A DNA stretch of 9,855 nt, taken from positions 1 to 9,855 of the forward strand of contig QHUF01000265.1 of assembly GCA_003221075.1 (NCBI GenBank), in the 5' to 3' direction. Origin of the DNA: Gemmatimonadota bacterium. GTDB lineage: Bacteria; Gemmatimonadota; Gemmatimonadetes; Gemmatimonadales; GWC2-71-9. The translations under genes and the position numbers were made by a program. The notes under the pieces are model-generated. The model was not told where the DNA came from. It was given only the letters and a program-made list of their open reading frames with translations, and did no database searches. Shown in pieces: positions 6,362-9,855 of this stretch (positions within the stretch are counted from its first letter, which is position 1; every line of letters begins with the position of its first letter).

Positions 6362-8350
6362 TCATAGGACGCGGTCCACGAGGGCACCAAGGAACACGAC
6401 AATACTGACGATCCCGTTGGCCGTAAAAAACGCCGCGTTCAATCGCGATAGGTCGCCAGGTCGGACCAGTTGATGCTCCCAGGCGATCAAACCCGCCCCG
6501 ATTGCCACGCCGAGGTAGTAGGCGAGCCCCAACCCCGCTCCGTACCCGAACGCCACCAGCGCCGCGATCGAGATGCCATGCAGTAGTTTCGCGACGAAGA
6601 TCGCACGCGCCTGGCCCAGCCGCACGACGAGTGATCGCAACCGCTCGACGCGATCGAAGGCTTCGTCCTGCAGCGCGTAGAAGATGTCGAAGCCTGCGAC
6701 CCAGCACATCACCGCCAGCGCGATGACCAGCAGCAGCCACCACGGCTCGCTCCAGGCGCCCGTGATCGCGACATAGCCGCCCACCGGCGCGATCGCGAGC
6801 GCGCCGCCGAGCCAGAGATGGGTCCAGTCCGTGAATCGCTTCGTGTAGCTGTACGTGGCGATCCAGATGAGGGCGACCGGCGCGAGCGCCGCGCACAACG
6901 GATTCAGCGCCCATGCCGCGAAGAGGAACACCACCATCGCGCCGATCACCGCGGCCCACGCCTGGCTGATCGTGAGACGGCCGGTTGGCAGCTCTCGGCT
7001 CTGCGTGCGGGGATTTCTCGCGTCGATGCGACGGTCCGCGATGCGATTGAAGCCCATCGCGACGAAGCGGGCGGCCGTAAACGCGACGATCACGAGGATC
7101 GCGACACGCCACGTCACCGGCTGCTTGTATGATGCGACGATGACGCCCAGGAGCGCGAAGGGAAGAGCGAAGACTGTATGAGGGAGCTTTACAAAGTTGA
7201 TGTAACGGACCAGGAGGGATTCGCCACCAAACGTCTGGCCTTCGCGCATCTCAGAGCTCAATGCCCAAATCTTCCATTTCCGCGTCGCGTCGATTCCCAT
7301 CTTCGAGCCATAGGTGAAGCCGCGGCTGGAGTGGTCGAGCACGTCGATCGGTCCCATGGTAAAACGGACATCGCGCTCGGGATCGATGTGATTGAGCGCG
7401 ACCCACCAGGCTTCCTTGGGGTCGCGCACGTTGACGTCCTTGTCCACCACGACGATCACTTTGGCAAGCGACATCAGGCCCTGCCCCCACAGGCCGTTCA
7501 TCACTTTGTAGGCCTGGCCCGGGTACTGCTTGTCGATGCTCACGAATACGAGGTTGTGAAAGATCCCCTCGGCCGGCATGTGCAGATCCACGATCTCGGG
7601 AATCGTGAGCTTGAGCAGCGGCAGAAAAATCCGCTCGGTGGCGTGGCCGAGGTAATAGTCCTCCATCGGCGGCCGGCCGACGATGGTGTGCGGCCAGATC
7701 GGATCGTCGCGGAAGGTGATCGCCGTGACGTGCACCTTCGGATAGTAGTCGGCGAGCGAGTAAAAGCCGGTGTGATCGCCGAACGGCCCCTCGAGCACCA
7801 ACTCCTCGCGCGGGTCGATGTAGCCTTCGATCACGATCTCCGCCTCCGCGGGCACGTCGAGATCGCACGTCACCGCCTTGGCGAGACGCACCGGCTCGCC
7901 GCGCAGGAAGCCGGCGAACAGAAACTCGTCGATCGTCGGCGGCAGCGGCGCCGAGGCCGCATAGATGCTGGCGGGATCTCCCCCGAGGGCGATCACCACG
8001 GGCATCCTCTCACCGCGTTCCGCCATCGTACGCCAGTGCGCGGCACCGACCTTATGCCGCTGCCAATGCATCGCCAGCGTGTTCTTGCTCAGCACCTGCA
8101 CGCGATACATCCCCACATTCCGAACCCCCGATCCCGGGTCCCTCGTTATGACTCCACCGAGCGTGATGTACGGCCCGCCGTCCTCGGGCCAGCAGATCGG
8201 AACGGGGAACTGGGCGAGGTCCACATCCGATTCCTGAAGCACGGTGGTCTGGCAGGCGGGACGGCCGACCGTCTTGGGCGGGAACTTCGCGACCTCCGCG
8301 AGCCGCGGCAGCATCGCGAGCTTGCCGAGCAACCCCTCCGGCACCTTCAT
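6362..8350 (-). CDS. ubiD-ubiA: UbiD-UbiA fused frame: decarboxylase (N-terminally truncated) plus aromatic prenyltransferase
   Basis: 662 codons from the ATG at 8350-8348. Residues 1-359 are a UbiD-type prenyl-FMN decarboxylase: NVGMYR (78-83), MHWQRHK (94-100), EIVIEGYID (171-179), LEGPFGDHTGFYS (186-198) and GSKMGIDATRKW (348-359). Residues 368-662 are a UbiA-family integral membrane prenyltransferase of the MqnP/4-hydroxybenzoate type, with LPHTVFALPFAL near its start, the first Asp motif N435RIAD439/D443, the second D554/D562/D566, and about eight hydrophobic helices. Together they would prenylate and decarboxylate a naphthoate or benzoate precursor, probably in futalosine-route menaquinone synthesis. 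Two oddities stand out. The UbiD part lacks its first 100 or so residues; the frame stays open upstream (GARIAELLAMKVPEG still looks like UbiD) but then meets the RCC1 gene. The C-terminal UbiD tail is also missing. ATG at 7249 would give a separate UbiA of 295 residues, the normal size, so the fusion may be an indel artefact. Confidence 0.85.
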   Translation of the reverse strand: MKVPEGLLGKLAMLPRLAEVAKFPPKTVGRPACQTTVLQESDVDLAQFPVPICWPEDGGPYITLGGVITRDPGSGVRNVGMYRVQVLSKNTLAMHWQRHKVGAAHWRTMAERGERMPVVIALGGDPASIYAASAPLPPTIDEFLFAGFLRGEPVRLAKAVTCDLDVPAEAEIVIEGYIDPREELVLEGPFGDHTGFYSLADYYPKVHVTAITFRDDPIWPHTIVGRPPMEDYYLGHATERIFLPLLKLTIPEIVDLHMPAEGIFHNLVFVSIDKQYPGQAYKVMNGLWGQGLMSLAKVIVVVDKDVNVRDPKEAWWVALNHIDPERDVRFTMGPIDVLDHSSRGFTYGSKMGIDATRKWKIWALSSEMREGQTFGGESLLVRYINFVKLPHTVFALPFALLGVIVASYKQPVTWRVAILVIVAFTAARFVAMGFNRIADRRIDARNPRTQSRELPTGRLTISQAWAAVIGAMVVFLFAAWALNPLCAALAPVALIWIATYSYTKRFTDWTHLWLGGALAIAPVGGYVAITGAWSEPWWLLLVIALAVMCWVAGFDIFYALQDEAFDRVERLRSLVVRLGQARAIFVAKLLHGISIAALVAFGYGAGLGLAYYLGVAIGAGLIAWEHQLVRPGDLSRLNAAFFTANGIVSIVVFLGALVDRVL
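7247..7253 (-). other. Candidate UbiD stop / UbiA start (TGA-G-ATG) in a frame-shifted reading
   Basis: On the minus strand the bases read CTC TGA G ATG CGC. The ATG (7249-7247) is in the fused frame and begins MREGQTFGG, a plausible UbiA N-terminus. The TGA (7253-7251) is in another frame. That frame could end a UbiD reading if one base were added, or two lost, in the roughly 25 nt after the codons for ATRKW. This close stop/start spacing is what adjacent ubiD and ubiA genes would normally show. No strong Shine-Dalgarno precedes the ATG, which suits translational coupling. Confidence 0.4.
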
Positions 8351-8374
8351 CGCGAGCAGCTCGGCGATTCGCGC

Positions 8375-8392
8375 GCCGAGGGCGCCGTGCCG
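8375..8392. other. Head-to-head breakpoint between truncated UbiD and truncated Ig/RCC1 gene
   Basis: Left of this point the minus strand reads UbiD-like sequence (…LGARIAELLAMKVPEG). Right of it the plus strand reads Ig-like sequence (ISPAPQVAILDQFSNT…). Neither gene shows a proper beginning: UbiD lacks its N-terminal part, and the Ig/RCC1 protein has no signal peptide or recognisable start. No intergenic spacer, repeat or mobile element is visible. The transition is placed by similarity pattern only, so the exact base is uncertain. A GGCGCC palindrome lies at 8381-8386. Confidence 0.65.
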
Positions 8393-9706
8393 ATCAGCCC
8401 CGCGCCGCAGGTGGCCATCCTCGACCAGTTCAGCAACACCGACACCAACGCGACGTACCCGGTCAGCGTGTCGCTCGCTGGACCTTCAGGAGGTACGCCG
8501 CTCAACGGCACAACGACTGTTTTTGCCGTCGCGGGCGTGGCCACCTTCACGGACCTACGGATCGACGAGCCGAGGAGCGACTACACGCTCGTTGCCACCG
8601 CGCCCGCTCTCCAGAGCGCCACAAGTGCTCCGTTTCGCGTCGCGCTCGCGATGGCGGCCATCACGTCCGGGAGCGCACACACCTGCGGCGTCACCACTTC
8701 GTCGTTCGCGTATTGCTGGGGGTGGAATCGTCCCGGGCAGCTGGGGGACGGGACGACCGAGCCGCGTCTCATTCCCACACGCGTGACGGGAGGCCTGACA
8801 TTCCGCCAGGTGATGGCCACGCCGTTGCTGATCGGTTACCGCACGTGCGGTGTGCTGACGGAGGGCGGAGCGTACTGCTGGGGCTCCAATGACCAGGGCC
8901 AGCTCGGGGACGGCACCACGGAGCAACGAAACACGCCGACGCCCGTGGTGGGCGGCTCGAGCATCGTACAGGTCGCCGTCGGCGCGCTGCATACGTGCGG
9001 CGTGACCGGCGGCCGCCGCGCCTACTGCTGGGGTGCAAACGGCGGCGGCGAGCTGGGCGATAGCACGACCGTTTCTCGGCTCACGCCCGTTGCGGTCTGG
9101 GGCGATCTGGAATTTGTCGAGGTGAGCGCTGGCGAGGAATTCACCTGCGGTGTCACCCTGGATCATCGGGCGTATTGCTGGGGCTACAACGGCTGGGGCG
9201 AATTGGGGGACGGCACGACCGTCAACCAGCCTGTGCCCACAGCCGTTCCCGGTGGCTTGCTGTTTGATCACGTGAGCGCCGGAGACCGCTACGCGTGTGG
9301 GGTCACAACCGACAGCAAAGCCTTTTGCTGGGGCCTGAATCATTACGGCCAGCTCGGCGACGGGACCACCGAACAGCGACTCACGCCGACTCTGGTAGTG
9401 GGCGGGTTCAACTTCGTTCACGTGAGTGCGGCATTCGTTCACACCTGCGGAGTCACCGCGAATGGCGCGGCCTACTGTTGGGGGGCGAACAACAGTGGCG
9501 AGCTGGGCGACAGTACGACCACGCAGCGGCTCGTGCCCAGGCTGGTTACGGGAAACCTGATCTTCACGCGCGTAGCGGTCGGGAGCAACGACACGTGTGG
9601 TGTCACAACTGCGAACATCGCCTATTGCTGGGGCTTCAACGGCGATGGTCAGCTGGGTGACGGCACCACCATGTCCCGACTGACACCAACGCCGGTGGCG
9701 CCGTGA
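8387..9706 (+). CDS. Ig-like plus seven-repeat RCC1 surface protein, 5'-truncated
   Basis: About 439 residues from the GTG at 8387, used only as a boundary because the true start is missing. Residues 1-88 are one bacterial Ig-like module, with the pattern ISPAPQVAILDQFSNT, then LNGTTTVFAVAGVATFTDL, then YTLVATAP and SAPFRVAL. The rest is seven RCC1/BLIP-II-like repeats of about 50 residues, each with a core such as TCGVTTSSFAYCWG followed by GQLGDGTT. Seven repeats are enough for one closed seven-bladed propeller. Each carries two Cys as C-x9-C, 14 in all, which suggests disulfides and therefore an extracytoplasmic location. RCC1-like propellers bind proteins or ligands; the partner here is unknown. 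The frame stays open leftwards to 7178, but that stretch is antisense to UbiD and is not part of this protein. The downstream lipoprotein starts 14 bp after the stop, so the two may be co-transcribed. Confidence 0.8.
   Translation: MPISPAPQVAILDQFSNTDTNATYPVSVSLAGPSGGTPLNGTTTVFAVAGVATFTDLRIDEPRSDYTLVATAPALQSATSAPFRVALAMAAITSGSAHTCGVTTSSFAYCWGWNRPGQLGDGTTEPRLIPTRVTGGLTFRQVMATPLLIGYRTCGVLTEGGAYCWGSNDQGQLGDGTTEQRNTPTPVVGGSSIVQVAVGALHTCGVTGGRRAYCWGANGGGELGDSTTVSRLTPVAVWGDLEFVEVSAGEEFTCGVTLDHRAYCWGYNGWGELGDGTTVNQPVPTAVPGGLLFDHVSAGDRYACGVTTDSKAFCWGLNHYGQLGDGTTEQRLTPTLVVGGFNFVHVSAAFVHTCGVTANGAAYCWGANNSGELGDSTTTQRLVPRLVTGNLIFTRVAVGSNDTCGVTTANIAYCWGFNGDGQLGDGTTMSRLTPTPVAP
8650..9706 (+). repeat. Seven tandem RCC1-encoding units of about 150 bp
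   Basis: The Cys-Gly-Val codons recur at about 8683, 8841, 8994, 9143, 9293, 9446 and 9593, a spacing of 147-158 bp. Each is followed by codons for YCWG (FCWG in repeat 5) and LGD(G/S)TT. The units differ at many synonymous and non-synonymous positions, so they are old diverged duplications, not recent copies. The first interval is the longest: repeat 2 follows a slightly longer, atypical strand (MATPLLIGYRTCGV). Such arrays are prone to mis-assembly and to changes in repeat number. Confidence 0.85.
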
Positions 9707-9719
9707 CCGGGCAGCAACC

Positions 9720-9855
9720 GTGATCTCCCGCCGTCACGCGCTCGGACTGACTCTCGGTCTCTCCCTCCTGCCCGCATGCAACGACTCCTCCGTGGACCCC
9801 GAGGCGAACGTCGTGGCGACGGTGCAGGTGACTCCCGCGGTTGCCACGCTCGCGG
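9720..9855 (+). CDS. N-terminus of a lipoprotein with a probable bacterial Ig-like (BIG2) domain (partial)
   Basis: From the GTG at 9720 the sequence reads MISRRHALGLTLGLSLLPAC, a short lipoprotein signal with lipobox LPAC (Cys20). Then NDSSVDPEAN and VVATVQVTPAVATLA follow, the usual opening strand of a BIG2 Ig-like domain ('v..v.VtPa.atl.vG'). The gene leaves the window after 45 codons. The paired Arg residues before the hydrophobic stretch also fit an exported protein. No convincing Shine-Dalgarno is seen, and the start lies 14 bp after the RCC1 gene's stop, so coupling is likely. By analogy with its neighbour it may continue into Ig-like and RCC1 repeats, but that part is not visible. Confidence 0.7.
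   Translation, partial: MISRRHALGLTLGLSLLPACNDSSVDPEANVVATVQVTPAVATLA

Noticed and set aside
7251..7868. Minus-strand 205-codon frame inside UbiD
   Set aside because: It is an Arg-rich shadow of the UbiD frame. Only its last few codons and its TGA are relevant, as a possible stop if an indel is present.
3391..8350. Assignment of ubiX/ubiD/ubiA to ubiquinone synthesis
   Set aside because: The other genes do not suggest a ubiquinone-making proteobacterium, and the UbiA part has features of the MqnP type. Menaquinone by the futalosine route is more likely, though not proven here.
7178..8386. Long open plus-strand frame leading into the RCC1 gene
   Set aside because: It is exactly antisense to well-conserved UbiD and UbiA coding sequence. 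Its translation is His/Arg/Val-rich with no domain, and it joins the RCC1 frame only by chance at the breakpoint.
1..9855. CRISPR array, defence island, prophage or transposase
   Set aside because: No short regularly spaced identical repeats, no Cas, nuclease, integrase or transposase motifs, and no tRNA-like cloverleaf were seen. The only tandem repeats are the protein-coding RCC1 units.

Overview
The window is GC-rich, densely packed bacterial DNA, most like a Gemmatimonadota or a related environmental lineage. This rests on the mix of genes: secreted M1 and S9 peptidases, a DUF922 lipoprotein, Ig-like/RCC1-repeat surface proteins, and a UbiA/UbiD/UbiX set of the kind used for menaquinone. 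No rRNA, tRNA, CRISPR array or insertion sequence was seen. The taxonomic call is inference.

Left block (1-3993, all minus strand): a compact run of six genes read right to left. They are ubiX (flavin prenyltransferase), a SnoaL/NTF2-like protein, a secreted short-form M1 aminopeptidase, a YfcE-type metallophosphoesterase, a DUF922 putative metalloprotease lipoprotein, and the N-terminus of a membrane-anchored HlyD-like adaptor that runs off the left edge. Four successive junctions are stop/start overlaps or near-overlaps, which suggests one translationally coupled transcript. A 68-bp divergent gap (3994-4061) separates this block from the next gene.

Middle block: a secreted oligopeptidase B-like S9 peptidase (4062-6212, plus strand) faces a UbiD-UbiA reading frame (6362-8350, minus strand). 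Between them lies a large imperfect hairpin (6282-6357). UbiD needs the prenylated FMN made by UbiX, and UbiA-type prenyltransferases join an isoprenoid tail to an aromatic quinone precursor. The three domains therefore form one quinone module, probably futalosine-route menaquinone (MqnP/MqnL/MqnM-like), with the peptidase gene lying between ubiA and ubiX. UbiD and UbiA share one open frame, either a real fusion or the result of a small indel. A TGA-G-ATG at 7247-7253 would give a normal-length separate UbiA.

Right block (about 8387-9855, plus strand): an Ig-like/RCC1 seven-repeat protein followed by the start of a second lipoprotein with a probable bacterial Ig-like domain. At about 8375-8392 the UbiD gene (minus) and the RCC1 gene (plus) meet head to head, and each lacks its N-terminal part. 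That is either a real rearrangement or an assembly chimera. It is the main caution for reading this window: gene order across this point should not be trusted until it is verified.
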